From: Guptibacillus hwajinpoensis | GTDB lineage: Bacteria; Bacillota; Bacilli; Bacillales; Guptibacillaceae | Direction of reading: 5' to 3' | Length of the DNA stretch: 49,054 nucleotides | Assembly (NCBI RefSeq): GCF_020171785.1 | Contig: NZ_JAIVAE010000020.1 | Coordinates: 1-49,054 of the forward strand | Shown: piece after piece, positions 40,115 to 48,756 of the stretch | How positions within the stretch are numbered: position 1 is the first letter of the stretch | Layout of the letters: the number at the start of each line of letters is the position of its first letter | Position numbers and translations under genes: made by a program | The notes under the pieces: model-generated | What the model saw: the letters and a program-made list of their open reading frames with translations, nothing else | Told to the model about the DNA's origin: nothing | The model's database searches: none

Positions 40115-41467
40115 ATGAGCCGGAATAAGCCTCTACCCTCACTGTTGACGCGGTGTAAAAAGCCGAATTTTCTTCTCTTGATCGATCAGCCTTGTGATTC
40201 CTCAGTCGATCAATCAGATGAAAAGAAAAATCTTTTCATGCAAGAATTTCTGCTGAACGGATTTGAATTTCAAAATCATTATGTTGGCAGCTCCGCCTGC
40301 TCCCCTAGTAAAATGACGCTTTATACAGGTCAGTATCCTTCCCTGCATGGTGTAAGGCAAACGAGGGGTTTTCATCAAAAGCAGTTCAACGCTACCGTTC
40401 CTATAATGGAAGATTACTTTCGAAAAGCAGGCTATCAAACCTTTTGGAAAGAACTCGCCGCCGACCAAGTTAGTGATGAAGCCAATCAACGTATGGCGTC
40501 ACTAAATAAGGAGGATATGGTATGTGCGAAGGACGTTGTGGGGCTGCTTGAAAAGCTTGATCAAGAAGAAATGGAAGGATCACACCAATGGGTGATTTTT
40601 AGCTCGTTTCGTTCAGAACAACGTTACGGTGAGATGATGAACGTATTTCAGACGTTGAAGAAGACGGCTGTTTACCAGGATACAATCGTTCTGTATACCT
40701 CGATGATAGGGCAGAGCGAAGAGCTGGATGCAAGGAACCGAAACAACGTTTATGAGAAATATATACACGTACCGATGATGATTCACAGTCCTGCGCTTTT
40801 TCATGGGCAAAAGCGTACAGGGATGCTCACAAGTCATGTCGATCTTTTACCAACGATGTTAGGCCTCGCAGGAATTGACGAGGAAGAGGTTCAAACGCTG
40901 CTGAGTATGGATGATGCGGAAGTTCGTCCGCTTGTTGGAAGAGATCTGACGCCGCTCCTTCTTGGGAGAAAGCGATTTTATCGGGCAAACGAACCGCTTT
41001 ATTTTATGACAGATGAAGAAGAAAGTTTAGACCTTAAAGACGCTGGAGAATTCGTTGAAACGGTGGTACAGCCGAATCACATTGAAGCTGTAATGGCTAC
41101 CTTGCGTACAGGCGAAGAGAATGAGCAGGAAGTGTGGAAATACGCGCGCTACTTTGATGATCCTCAATTTTGGAGAGTTCCAGGTGTGTCAGATGTAATC
41201 GTGACGCAAGAGAAGGATGTTTCAACTGAGGCAGAGAAACCTTTATCGAAATGGGTCACCTTAACGAAGACTTCGCCCGCTCCAGATGAATTTGAATTAT
41301 TTAACCTTACGCGTGATCCATTAGAAAAAAAGAACCTGATTACAGCGGAATTTGAGACGAGTGAAACGAAAGCAATTGGGAAGGTATTATCGCTCATCTT
41401 AGAAGAGCAACATCGTCAGAAACGATTAATTTCTAAGAGAAATGATACAGGGAACGTCGCTATTTGA
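40115..41467 (+). CDS. Sulfatase-family protein with degraded metal site
   Basis: Alkaline-phosphatase-superfamily sulfatase fold, 450 residues. The formylglycine region is kept as ACSPSKMTLYTGQYP, with Cys62 and Lys66 in place of the usual Arg (CxPxR). Other active-site parts are missing: the N-terminal metal Asp-Asp reads LLLIDQ, and the DHG motif that follows a TS pair reads TSMIGQ (about 195-200), losing Asp and His. HVDLLPTMLGLAGI and RDLTPLLLG are normal for the family. It is probably inactive as a sulfatase or has changed chemistry. AAAGGAGG precedes the ATG. Confidence 0.82.
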   Translation: MSRNKPLPSLLTRCKKPNFLLLIDQPCDSSVDQSDEKKNLFMQEFLLNGFEFQNHYVGSSACSPSKMTLYTGQYPSLHGVRQTRGFHQKQFNATVPIMEDYFRKAGYQTFWKELAADQVSDEANQRMASLNKEDMVCAKDVVGLLEKLDQEEMEGSHQWVIFSSFRSEQRYGEMMNVFQTLKKTAVYQDTIVLYTSMIGQSEELDARNRNNVYEKYIHVPMMIHSPALFHGQKRTGMLTSHVDLLPTMLGLAGIDEEEVQTLLSMDDAEVRPLVGRDLTPLLLGRKRFYRANEPLYFMTDEEESLDLKDAGEFVETVVQPNHIEAVMATLRTGEENEQEVWKYARYFDDPQFWRVPGVSDVIVTQEKDVSTEAEKPLSKWVTLTKTSPAPDEFELFNLTRDPLEKKNLITAEFETSETKAIGKVLSLILEEQHRQKRLISKRNDTGNVAI

Positions 41468-41524
41468 GTTTTTTTCTAGGTGAGATGAGAGTAAGAGCAT
41501 GGATGAGAATAGGAATAGAAAATA

Positions 41525-41566
41525 TCGAAAGCGGAAGCGCAGGAGCGCTTCCGCTTTCGACTTTTT
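41525..41566. terminator. Terminator after sulfatase-like gene
   Basis: Perfect 16-bp arms (41525-41540 and 41545-41560), AGGA loop, then CTTTTTG. Confidence 0.95.
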
Positions 41567-41577
41567 GTGACAAATAG

Positions 41578-41595
41578 CGGGTGGTGACAGGCACC
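41578..41595 (+). repeat. Dispersed repeat, copy 10
   Basis: Full CGGGTGGTGACAGGCACC preceded by TTTGTGACAAATAG. It follows the terminator directly and is trailed by a short tandem of CTGCTCGA units (about 41607-41633). Confidence 0.92.
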
Positions 41596-41643
41596 GCTCA
41601 CAGGCACTGCTCGACTGCTCGAACTGCTCGAGCATCGGCTAGA

Positions 41644-42954
41644 CTAAAAGATTGAGAATAAAGTGACTGCTAGAATAACTCCTAAGATCGGGACAATGAC
41701 GGTTAGTGCCCCAAAGGCCGGATAAGCATCTTTATGTTCTTCTCCAGCGATGGCTCGAATTGTTGTTACAACGTATCCTCCATGAGGAAGAGAATCGATA
41801 GAACCAGATGAAATAGCGACTACTCTGTGTAATTCCTCTGGTACAACCCCTATGTCCAAGTAGTGAGGAGCAAGGAGTGGCAATGCAATTGATTGACCGC
41901 CTGAAGCTGAACCAGTTAAACCAGCGATGACAGAGACTGCAAGCGCGCCTCCAATTAGAGGGCTACCGGGAATATCTGTCATAAATTGGACAGCGCTTTC
42001 GAAAGCCGGAGTAGCTTTAGCCACACCTCCAAAACCAACAACAGCCGAAGTATTCGCGATCGCTATAAGGGCTCCTACCGTACCCTCTGAAACCGCTTTC
42101 CAAACATTTTGGAAATAAGTTCTACTTAAAATATAAGTGGCGATGCATCCTCCAAGTAGAGCTAAAATGAGAGCGGACTGTGCAAGCATGTCATGGAAAA
42201 TGTATGAGATTACCAAAACAATAATAAGAGGGATCATACTTAAAATAGGATTGGGTAATGACGTTCTTTTCAGAGCAGGATCATTGTCTCGAGCTTCGAA
42301 TTTCTCCCCATTTTTCACGGCTCGAGTAAGCATTTTCTTTAACCACCAATATCCGAAAACCATCATGAAAATGGCGACTAGTAAACTTACTTCCCAACCT
42401 GCATATGGAGATGTACCAAGAAATTCAATCGGAATCCAATTCTGAATTTCAGGAGAACCAGCTGATGTCATTGTGAATGTCGTTGAACCGAAAGCGAGGG
42501 CTGCAGGTATAAACCTTCGTGGAAGATTCGCCTCTTTAAATAAACTAAGAGCCATTGGATAAACGGAGAATGCTACAACAAATAAGCTAACTCCGCCATA
42601 AGTGAGAACGGCACAAGCAAGTACAACAGCTAGTGCGGCTTGTTTCATTCCAATTTTATCAATGATCCATTTGGATACACTATCAGCTGCTCCGCTATCT
42701 TCCATTAGTTTCCCAAAAATAGCCCCGAAAAGGAACATTAAATACCATGACATGATAAATCCAGAAAAACCAGCCATATAATTTGTTAGAAAACTGGCTT
42801 CACCTTCTTCAGCTAACTGAGGAAAAATCGGTAACTGACTAAAAATTGCAACAATAAAAGCCGAAAAGGGAGCTGCTAAAAGTAAATTCATCCCCTTCAT
42901 AGTTAAGACAATAAGCAGGATGATACCTCCAAGTAAACCAATCATACTAACCAT
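41644..42954 (-). CDS. GntP-family permease of LacI-controlled operon
   Basis: Carboxylate or polyol-acid:proton symporter, 436 residues with about 12 membrane segments, paralogous to the permease at 27560. Shared motifs: FLFGAIFGKLMEDSGAA, LTYGGVSLFVVAFSVYPMA, TMTSAGSPEIQNWIP, NTSAVVGFGGVA and GLTGSASGGQSIALPLL. ATG follows AGGGTGA. It is the last gene of hpsN-like, lacI and gntP; its substrate should be what the dehydrogenase uses. Confidence 0.9.
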   Translation of the reverse strand: MVSMIGLLGGIILLIVLTMKGMNLLLAAPFSAFIVAIFSQLPIFPQLAEEGEASFLTNYMAGFSGFIMSWYLMFLFGAIFGKLMEDSGAADSVSKWIIDKIGMKQAALAVVLACAVLTYGGVSLFVVAFSVYPMALSLFKEANLPRRFIPAALAFGSTTFTMTSAGSPEIQNWIPIEFLGTSPYAGWEVSLLVAIFMMVFGYWWLKKMLTRAVKNGEKFEARDNDPALKRTSLPNPILSMIPLIIVLVISYIFHDMLAQSALILALLGGCIATYILSRTYFQNVWKAVSEGTVGALIAIANTSAVVGFGGVAKATPAFESAVQFMTDIPGSPLIGGALAVSVIAGLTGSASGGQSIALPLLAPHYLDIGVVPEELHRVVAISSGSIDSLPHGGYVVTTIRAIAGEEHKDAYPAFGALTVIVPILGVILAVTLFSIF

Positions 42955-42977
42955 ATATTCACCCTATATCACAAACT

Positions 42978-43994
42978 TTATGACTTTTCATTTTTCCTTG
43001 TAGCGACGGAATTTCTTTCCACGAGATGTCCTTCTACCGTTTTGATTTGTGACTGGTCAAGCGAGCCACCGATAAGTTTAAATAAAAACTGGATTGTAGC
43101 CTCTACCATCTCGTTTATAGGTTGGTGCCAGGTTGTTAAAGAGTAGGAGGGCCAATTTGCCATTTTTACATTATCAAATCCAATGACCGAGATCTCTTCT
43201 GGAATGCTAATGCTTTGCTTTTTTAAATAATCCATCGCCCCAAAAGCTGAAATATCATTCGCGACAAATATAGCATCGATCCTCTTCTTTTGAGCGAGTA
43301 GATTCTTTGCAGCGTTAAACCCGCCTTCATAAGTATACTTACCGTTTTCAATTAAAAAAGAGTCAATTCCAGATTCTTTCAACGACTCAGCAAAACCAAA
43401 TTGACGATCAATACTCGTAGAAGTATTTTCGTGTCCAGATATAAAAGCCAGGTGTTTGTGTCCTTTCTTTAATAAATATTGGCCAATTTCCTTACCAGCA
43501 ACAAAATTATCACATACGACTGCATTGCTTTTTGTGTGAGTTGCATAGCGGTTGAAAAGCACGACAGAAATTCCATTACGACTGAATTTTTCCACGGCCT
43601 TTGAGGTTAATAGAGCATCAGTAATGATGATACCTTCAACACTATATTCAATTAAATGCTGAACTTCATCTTCCTGAATTTCATCATTTCGTGAATGAAT
43701 AAACATGACTTGATAACCCTTATTAGCTAACATTTCATGAAATAATTTTAGTATCTCAGGATAGAATGGATTTTCAATATCTCTCATAACGATTCCAATA
43801 ATCCGAGATTGGTTTGTAATGAGGCCTCTAGCTATGGCATTAGGCTGATATCCTAATTTTTCAGCAGTTTCTAATATTAACTGCTTCTTTTTAGAAGAAA
43901 TACTAGTATTCTTACTGAAAGCTCTGGATACGCTCGATTGTGATACCCCAGCCAATCGAGCGACGTCCATAGCTGTTACTTTTTTGTTTTTCAT
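42978..43994 (-). CDS. LacI-family transcriptional regulator
   Basis: A 338-residue repressor-type regulator. The HTH is VTAMDVARLAGVSQSSVSRAFS, followed by the hinge AEKLGYQPNAIARGL. The periplasmic-binding-like ligand domain includes IIGIVMRDIENPFYPEILK, GIIITDALLTSKAVEKF and PEEISVIGFDNVKMA. It lies 52 bases after the dehydrogenase gene and 23 bases before the permease gene. Two copies of TTTGCATACGTATGCAAA lie upstream of the operon and are its probable operators. Confidence 0.92.
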   Translation of the reverse strand: MKNKKVTAMDVARLAGVSQSSVSRAFSKNTSISSKKKQLILETAEKLGYQPNAIARGLITNQSRIIGIVMRDIENPFYPEILKLFHEMLANKGYQVMFIHSRNDEIQEDEVQHLIEYSVEGIIITDALLTSKAVEKFSRNGISVVLFNRYATHTKSNAVVCDNFVAGKEIGQYLLKKGHKHLAFISGHENTSTSIDRQFGFAESLKESGIDSFLIENGKYTYEGGFNAAKNLLAQKKRIDAIFVANDISAFGAMDYLKKQSISIPEEISVIGFDNVKMANWPSYSLTTWHQPINEMVEATIQFLFKLIGGSLDQSQIKTVEGHLVERNSVATRKNEKS

Positions 43995-44046
43995 TTGACT
44001 TCCTCCTGCCTGTTATCGACAGGGAAATTATATCAAATATTACGCT

Positions 44047-45330
44047 TTATTGCTGTTTGTTACCGTAGCGTCTTACCCGTAAATCCGCCTGAGCTTTGTG
44101 ACCTTTAAATCCTTCAAGGTCGCAAAGACGTGAAGCATATTCTCCAATATGCGCACTTGCTTCAGGAGTGACTCTTTGATAAGTACAGGTTTTAAGGAAT
44201 TTTCCAACCCACAATCCACCTGTATAACGTGCTGCTTGTTTCGTTGGTAGCGTATGGTTCGTACCAATCACTTTGTCTCCATATGCAACGTTTGTCTCTG
44301 GACCAAGGAATAATGCACCGTAGTTTGTCATGTTATCAAGGAAGTATTCCGGATCCTCTGTTAGTACTTCTACATGCTCGTAAGCTAATTTATCCGCTTC
44401 TACTACTGCTTCTTCTAAAGTATCAACAAGTAAGATTGATCCATAATCTTTCCATGCTGCCTCAGCCACATCCGCTGTTGGGAGAATTTGTAGTTGACGT
44501 TCAATTTCTTTTTCTGTTTCATTTGCCAATTTTCTTGAGGTGGTAATCAGTGCTGCAGGAGAATTTGGTCCATGTTCTGCTTGGCCGAGAAGGTCTGTTG
44601 CAACAATTTCTGCATCGGATGATTCATCCGCAATAACAAGAACTTCTGTCGGTCCTGCAAAAAGGTCAATGCCTACACGGCCAAACAGTTGTCGCTTCGC
44701 TTCCGCGACAAAAGCATTACCGGGTCCGACAAGCATATCTACCGGTTCAATTGTTTCTGTGCCAATTGCCATGGCACCCATTGCTTGAATACCACCTAAA
44801 ATGTATATTTCGTCTGCTCCAGCTAGATGCATAGCCGTTACTGTAGCGGCAGGGATCTCTCCTTTAATTGGAGGGGTACAAGCAATGACGCGTTTCACTC
44901 CTGCAACTTTAGCCGTTAAAATGCTCATATGGGAGGAAGCAACCATTGGATATCGACCACCTGGGATATAGCAGCCAACACTGTTAACAGGAATATTTTT
45001 ATGCCCAAGAAATACGCCAGGTTGAGTTTGAACTTCAATATCGCGAAGAGAATCTTTTTGGTGTTCAGCAAAGTTTTTTATTTGTTCTTGTGCAAATCTA
45101 ATATCGTTGACAACTTGTTCTGGAACAGAGTTTACAATTTCGTTAATTTCTTCATCAGAAAGTCTAAAACGCTCAGGGGACCACTTATCGAATTTCTCAG
45201 ATAAGTTTCGAACTTCTTCATCACCTTTGGCCTCAATATCAGCAATTACTTTGCTAACGGATTCTCTAACTTTAGTGTCAGCTTCTTGTACATCTTGAGG
45301 ATTTCTACCTTCTTTAAGAAAAATAGCCAA
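44047..45330 (-). CDS. HisD-like dehydrogenase, HpsN (sulfopropanediol 3-dehydrogenase) type
   Basis: NAD+-dependent, zinc-dependent oxidation of a diol-type alcohol to acid in the histidinol dehydrogenase fold, 427 residues. Zinc and catalytic residues are seen: Gln and His in [17 protein letters not shown], Glu-His in LAYEHVEVL, Asp in [15 protein letters not shown], and a C-terminal His in [11 protein letters not shown]. No his genes are near, and GTNHTLPT followed by [15 protein letters not shown] resembles HpsN, which turns (R)-2,3-dihydroxypropane-1-sulfonate into sulfolactate. TTG start with GGAG upstream. First gene of the operon. Substrate assignment is an inference. Confidence 0.82.
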   Translation of the reverse strand: MAIFLKEGRNPQDVQEADTKVRESVSKVIADIEAKGDEEVRNLSEKFDKWSPERFRLSDEEINEIVNSVPEQVVNDIRFAQEQIKNFAEHQKDSLRDIEVQTQPGVFLGHKNIPVNSVGCYIPGGRYPMVASSHMSILTAKVAGVKRVIACTPPIKGEIPAATVTAMHLAGADEIYILGGIQAMGAMAIGTETIEPVDMLVGPGNAFVAEAKRQLFGRVGIDLFAGPTEVLVIADESSDAEIVATDLLGQAEHGPNSPAALITTSRKLANETEKEIERQLQILPTADVAEAAWKDYGSILLVDTLEEAVVEADKLAYEHVEVLTEDPEYFLDNMTNYGALFLGPETNVAYGDKVIGTNHTLPTKQAARYTGGLWVGKFLKTCTYQRVTPEASAHIGEYASRLCDLEGFKGHKAQADLRVRRYGNKQQ

Positions 45331-45363
45331 TTATCTCACTCCATTTCAATTAGTTAAATCTGA

Positions 45364-45381
45364 TTTGCATACGTATGCAAA
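45364..45381. promoter_or_regulatory. LacI-type operator 1
   Basis: TTTGCATACGTATGCAAA, a perfect 18-bp palindrome 34 bases upstream of the dehydrogenase start. CG at the centre is typical of LacI/GalR operators. Confidence 0.8.
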
Positions 45382-45463
45382 AATGGTCAAAAAATAAAGC
45401 CCTTAGAATAAAAAGTAATTTTTATAAAGATCAAATCTTTCTTTACATGTCTAAATGAAAGGG

Positions 45464-45481
45464 TTTGAATACGTATGCAAA
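45464..45481. promoter_or_regulatory. LacI-type operator 2
   Basis: TTTGAATACGTATGCAAA, 17 of 18 bases identical to operator 1 and exactly 100 bp from it, which suggests cooperative binding or looping. Confidence 0.78.
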
Positions 45482-45494
45482 ACCTATTATAAAA

Positions 45495-45508
45495 TGTAAG
45501 CGCTATTT
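45495..45508. promoter_or_regulatory. Possible cre-like site
   Basis: TGTAAGCGCTATTT matches TGWAANCGNTNWCA at all but the last two positions. Carbon catabolite control of the operon is possible but weakly supported. Confidence 0.35.
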
Positions 45509-45582
45509 TTTCAACCATTAAATTCAGAATAGTTAAAAGTTTGGTTGCAATTTATCTCTATTCTACAAATTGTGACAAATAG

Positions 45583-45600
45583 CGGGTGGTGACAGGCACC
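45583..45600 (+). repeat. Dispersed repeat, copy 11
   Basis: Full CGGGTGGTGACAGGCACC preceded by AAATTGTGACAAATAG, nearly identical to copy 10 over the whole left flank. It lies in the 516-base gap between the LacI-controlled operon and the MdaB-like gene; the rest of that gap (45601-45846) has no recognisable gene. Confidence 0.92.
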
Positions 45601-45846
45601 ACTGTGAACTAGGTCTAAATACTTATCTTTTTCGACCAGGAAAACCTCTATTATGGTTAGGTTACCTTCCTTTATCGAGACTTTACACCTATATAAAAGT
45701 AATTAAATGGATTTTAAATACGACCAAAGACACGCACTGAAAAGTTCCATACGCACCAGGAAGTAATAATTTTCTCGCTTTAATAGTTCATTTCATTAGA
45801 TCTATACTATGAAAGAAATCGAGCAGCTAGAAAGGTGTGAAGATAC

Positions 45847-46398
45847 ATGAAAAACATTCTACTTATCAATGGACATGAGTATTTTCCGAAGTCGAAAGGT
45901 GAGTTGAACAAAACGATCTTTGAGGAATGGAAAGAGGTGCTCTCTTCAGACTATGAAGTGAAAACAACAATCGTCGATGAAGAATACGATGTTGAGCAAG
46001 AAATCGAGAAGTGGCAGTGGGCTGATGTGATTATCATGCAAACGCCGATTTACTGGTTTAGTATCCCAGGTAACTTTAAGAAATACATCGATCGCGTCTA
46101 TATGGACAAGATCTTCTTCATCGGATCAGATCGCTATGGTCAGGGCGGAATGTTTACAGATAAGAAATACATGTTGTCTCTTACTTGGAACGCACCTGAG
46201 GCAGCGTTTGGAAATGAACAGAGCTTCTTTGAAGGACGAGATCTTGATCAAGCGATCGATCACCTTCACAAGATGAACCAATATATCGGTATGCGTCCGC
46301 TACCAACTTACTCCATTCACAATGTGATGAAGGAAACAAATATGGCGCACTATAAAACGAAACTTCACGATCATTATCGCGAAGTGTTTGGTAAATAA
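45847..46398 (+). CDS. MdaB-like NAD(P)H quinone reductase
   Basis: Flavodoxin-fold FMN/FAD quinone reductase, 183 residues, protecting against quinone or redox stress. Motifs: ILLINGHEYFPKSKGELNK (phosphate loop region), VIIMQTPIYWFSIPGNFKKYIDRVY (isoalloxazine contact) and MLSLTWNAPEAAFG. These match E. coli MdaB closely. RBS AAGGTG. It precedes an aldo/keto reductase gene by about 80 bases. Confidence 0.9.
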   Translation: MKNILLINGHEYFPKSKGELNKTIFEEWKEVLSSDYEVKTTIVDEEYDVEQEIEKWQWADVIIMQTPIYWFSIPGNFKKYIDRVYMDKIFFIGSDRYGQGGMFTDKKYMLSLTWNAPEAAFGNEQSFFEGRDLDQAIDHLHKMNQYIGMRPLPTYSIHNVMKETNMAHYKTKLHDHYREVFGK

Positions 46399-46478
46399 AA
46401 CACGCTTTCCACAACGGGATGGTTTAAAATTGATTTTTCGGGAAAACCATTAAAGGACATTTGAAAGGAGCATGTAAC

Positions 46479-47318
46479 ATGACTGTACAAACAAAAACAT
46501 TAAACAACAATATTGAAATGCCTGAACTAGGTTACGGCGTATTCCGCGTTGAACAAGGTCAAGAATTGGTTGAAGCGGTGAAAACAGCAATTAAGAAAGG
46601 CTATCGTAGCATTGATACAGCAGCAATCTACGGTAACGAGGAAAGTGTTGGTCAGGGTGTCAATGAAGCGATTAAGGAAGGTCTTGTCACAAGAGAAGAG
46701 CTTTTCATTACTTCAAAAGTATGGAACGATGGCCTTACTTACGATGAAACGATTGAAGCGTATGAAACAAGTCTTTCTAAACTAGGTCTTGACTACCTCG
46801 ATCTTTACTTGATTCACTGGCCTGGCGATAACAAATACCAGGAACCGTGGAAAGCACTTGAAACACTATATAAAGAAAAACGCGTACGTGCGATTGGCGT
46901 AAGTAACTTCCAGGTTAACCACCTTGAAGATCTTTGCAAAAACTTTGAAATTACACCTGTGATTAACCAAATCGAGTTCCACCCGCGTTTAACACAGGAA
47001 GAAGTAAGAACGTATTGCGAAGAACACAACATTCAAGTGGAAGCATGGTCACCACTGATGGCAGGAGAATTGTTAGATAACGAAACAATCGCCGGAATTG
47101 CAGAGAAATATAACAAGTCCGTAGCGCAAGTGATTCTTCGCTGGGATCTGCAACATAACGTGATTACCATTCCAAAATCAATGAACGACAAGCGCATTGA
47201 AGCAAATATCGATCTTTTCGATTTTGAACTCACTTCAGAAGAAATGAAGCAGCTGGATGCATTGAATGACAATGCTCGTAGCGGCCCACACCCTGATGAA
47301 TTTGATTTTAAAATGTAA
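46479..47318 (+). CDS. Aldo/keto reductase, YvgN/2,5-diketogluconate-reductase type
   Basis: NADPH-dependent aldehyde reductase, 279 residues. Tetrad: Asp and Tyr in SIDTAAIYGNEESVG, Lys in FITSKVW, His in YLIHWPG. The C-terminus IPKSMNDKRIEANIDLFDFELT contacts NADPH. Similar B. subtilis enzymes detoxify methylglyoxal. ATG 46479 has GAAAGGAG upstream; an in-frame TTG at 46461 lies before it. Two terminators follow. Confidence 0.93.
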   Translation: MTVQTKTLNNNIEMPELGYGVFRVEQGQELVEAVKTAIKKGYRSIDTAAIYGNEESVGQGVNEAIKEGLVTREELFITSKVWNDGLTYDETIEAYETSLSKLGLDYLDLYLIHWPGDNKYQEPWKALETLYKEKRVRAIGVSNFQVNHLEDLCKNFEITPVINQIEFHPRLTQEEVRTYCEEHNIQVEAWSPLMAGELLDNETIAGIAEKYNKSVAQVILRWDLQHNVITIPKSMNDKRIEANIDLFDFELTSEEMKQLDALNDNARSGPHPDEFDFKM

Positions 47319-47326
47319 GATCTTTG

Positions 47327-47362
47327 AAGAAGGGCTGCAACCTGATGCAGTCCTTCTTTTTG
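47327..47362 (+). terminator. First terminator after aldo/keto reductase gene
   Basis: 13-nt arms AAGAAGGGCTGCA and TGCAGTCCTTCTT with one wobble, then TTTTTG. Confidence 0.88.
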
Positions 47363-47370
47363 AATACGCA

Positions 47371-47397
47371 AGCCGGTCCCGCCATGGGACCGGCTTT
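47371..47397 (+). terminator. Second terminator after aldo/keto reductase gene
   Basis: Perfect arms AGCCGGTCCC and GGGACCGGCT followed by a T-run, 9 bases after the first terminator. Confidence 0.92.
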
Positions 47398-47482
47398 TTT
47401 TCGTTCTTAAAAATTTATTTTCCCCGCAATGCCCCTTTTTCCACTTTTCAATCGATATATAGGGTGAAAGGAGGTGATCAGC

Positions 47483-47701
47483 ATGGCAACCTCATCCCTA
47501 ATGGAAACGCAGCTTCGCATGGTACTTGAAGTAGGCGTGGACGAAAACGGTAAATCGATTTTCCGCAGCAAGAACTTTAACAACGTGAAAACATCCGCTA
47601 CGCCTGATGCGCTTTTCGCAGTCGCACTAGCGCTAGCACCGCTTCAGCAGCACAATTTGTTCGCCGTTGAGCGCAATGATTCGTCTGATCTTCAGGCGTA
47701 A
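47483..47701 (+). CDS. DUF1659 family protein
   Basis: A 72-residue small protein (METQLRMVLEVGVDENGKSIFRSKNFNNVK...DALFAVALALAPLQQHNLFAVER) matching DUF1659, found widely in Bacilli and usually followed by DUF2922 and YvrJ genes, as here. AAGGAGGTGATC precedes the ATG, an unusually perfect RBS, so it should be highly translated. Function unknown. Confidence 0.85.
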   Translation: MATSSLMETQLRMVLEVGVDENGKSIFRSKNFNNVKTSATPDALFAVALALAPLQQHNLFAVERNDSSDLQA

Positions 47702-47738
47702 TTAGTTTCCAAATGATGAAGAAAGGAGGAAAACCGAC

Positions 47739-47957
47739 ATGGCAAAAACACTCGAACTTCAGTTCAACACGCGTGACAATAAGCCGTTCTCGATCACGTT
47801 AAGCGATCCAGTCGAGCCCGTAAATCCGGCTGCAATTGCCGCTGCGATGGATACGCTCCTTGCACAAAACTGTTTTACAACAAGCGGAGGCGACCTTGTT
47901 TCCAAAAAAGGCGCACGTATCATTGAGCGCAATGAGAACGACATTATCATCGGTTAA
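47739..47957 (+). CDS. DUF2922 family protein
   Basis: A 72-residue small protein (KTLELQFNTRDNKPFSITLSDPVEPVNPAAIAAAMDTLL...LVSKKGARIIERNENDIII) matching DUF2922, a predicted small beta-sheet and helix protein. AAAGGAGG upstream. Second gene of the DUF1659-DUF2922-YvrJ set, 37 bases after the first. Function unknown. Confidence 0.87.
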   Translation: MAKTLELQFNTRDNKPFSITLSDPVEPVNPAAIAAAMDTLLAQNCFTTSGGDLVSKKGARIIERNENDIIIG

Positions 47958-47965
47958 TGGATTGA

Positions 47966-47997
47966 AAAGAGGAAGGGCACTTGTCCTTCCTCTTTAG
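47966..47997 (+). terminator. Weak hairpin between DUF2922 and YvrJ genes
   Basis: AAAGAGGAAGG pairs with CCTTCCTCTTT; only three T follow, so it probably reduces rather than stops transcription into the YvrJ gene. Confidence 0.6.
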
Positions 47998-48030
47998 CAA
48001 GGCAACTAAACGAACAGGGAGGGTGACCGA

Positions 48031-48192
48031 ATGGAGTCCTGGATGTCTCTCATCAGCGATGTTGGCTTTCCAGTTGTGGTGACGCTTTACTTGCTACACC
48101 GCATTGAGCAGAAGCTCGATACGCTGAACGATACCATACTGCAGCTGCCAGATCATTTAAACGCTCGAAGTTCGAATCAAAAAACAGGGTGA
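48031..48192 (+). CDS. YvrJ family membrane peptide
   Basis: A 53-residue protein with one N-terminal membrane helix (SLISDVGFPVVVTLYLLHRIEQKLDTLND), the YvrJ family pattern. GGGAGGG precedes the ATG. Third gene of the small-protein set. Members of this size (about 45-60 residues) are often missed by gene callers. Function unknown. Confidence 0.85.
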   Translation: MESWMSLISDVGFPVVVTLYLLHRIEQKLDTLNDTILQLPDHLNARSSNQKTG

Positions 48193-48323
48193 TCTCTGTA
48201 AAAAAAGAAGAGAGGGTTCGCTAAGTAAGCCCTCTCTACCATACATAAGTCTCAACTAACTTCATATCGACCAGCGGCTTCCTAACTCTCTTTCTAAATT
48301 TGGAGATGGTGAGGTTTCTTTCA

Positions 48324-48646
48324 GTGCGCCGCTAATCAGAACGTGGAATGCCTACCACACGTTCGAAAACAAAACTTGTCAGGTGAGCTGAAGCCGATGC
48401 AGAAAATTCAGCGTTCTCCATCAAACACAGTTCCCGGTTTCTGTGGTGAGAAGCTATGGCGTGAACGGCCGTTAACGGTTCGGGTAGGTAACCAGGCGTA
48501 CTACGGTACGGTAGCAGCGCGCAGATGGCGCACATTGGGCTGGTTTGATGTGTAGAAAGCGTGCTGTTGAAGAAATTCAAGCGTTCAAATCGGGTGATAC
48601 GGTGGAAACCTCAGAAGGTCTCAGTATACTTCAGTCGAAAGGACGG
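48324..48646 (+). mobile_element. Probable group II intron remnant (5' RNA domain only)
   Basis: Opens with GTGCG, the conserved 5' end of group II introns, followed by a hairpin (AACGTG...CACGTT), TTCGAAAACAAACTTGTCAGGTGAGCTG and TGTGGTGAGAAGCTATGGCG, the type of sequence seen in domain I of bacterial introns. No reverse transcriptase ORF and no AGC...GTTC domain V are seen. Short open frames here (for example 48343-48555) are the kind often annotated inside intron RNA. Identification rests on recall of intron sequences, so it is tentative. Confidence 0.5.
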
Positions 48647-48647
48647 C

Positions 48648-48690
48648 TACTTTTACAGCGCTGATGTTTTTTGTCAGCGCTGTAAAGGTA
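48648..48690. other. Long hairpin with T-rich loop
   Basis: An 18-bp arm pair (CTACTTTTACAGCGCTGA and TCAGCGCTGTAAAGGTAG) with one mismatch and a loop of TGTTTTTTG. It directly follows the intron-like region. No T-run follows, so it is not a standard terminator. Confidence 0.7.
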
Positions 48691-48756
48691 GTCATTCTCT
48701 GTCCAATGTTTCCTATCTGATCTAGTGCCTTCAGCGGTTCAAGAGCAAAACAGCAT

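Noticed and set aside
48343-48580. Short frames of 70 and 82 residues near the right end
   Set aside because: They overlap each other on opposite strands and coincide with the intron-like RNA. Arg-rich peptides such as these are typical spurious calls in intron domains.
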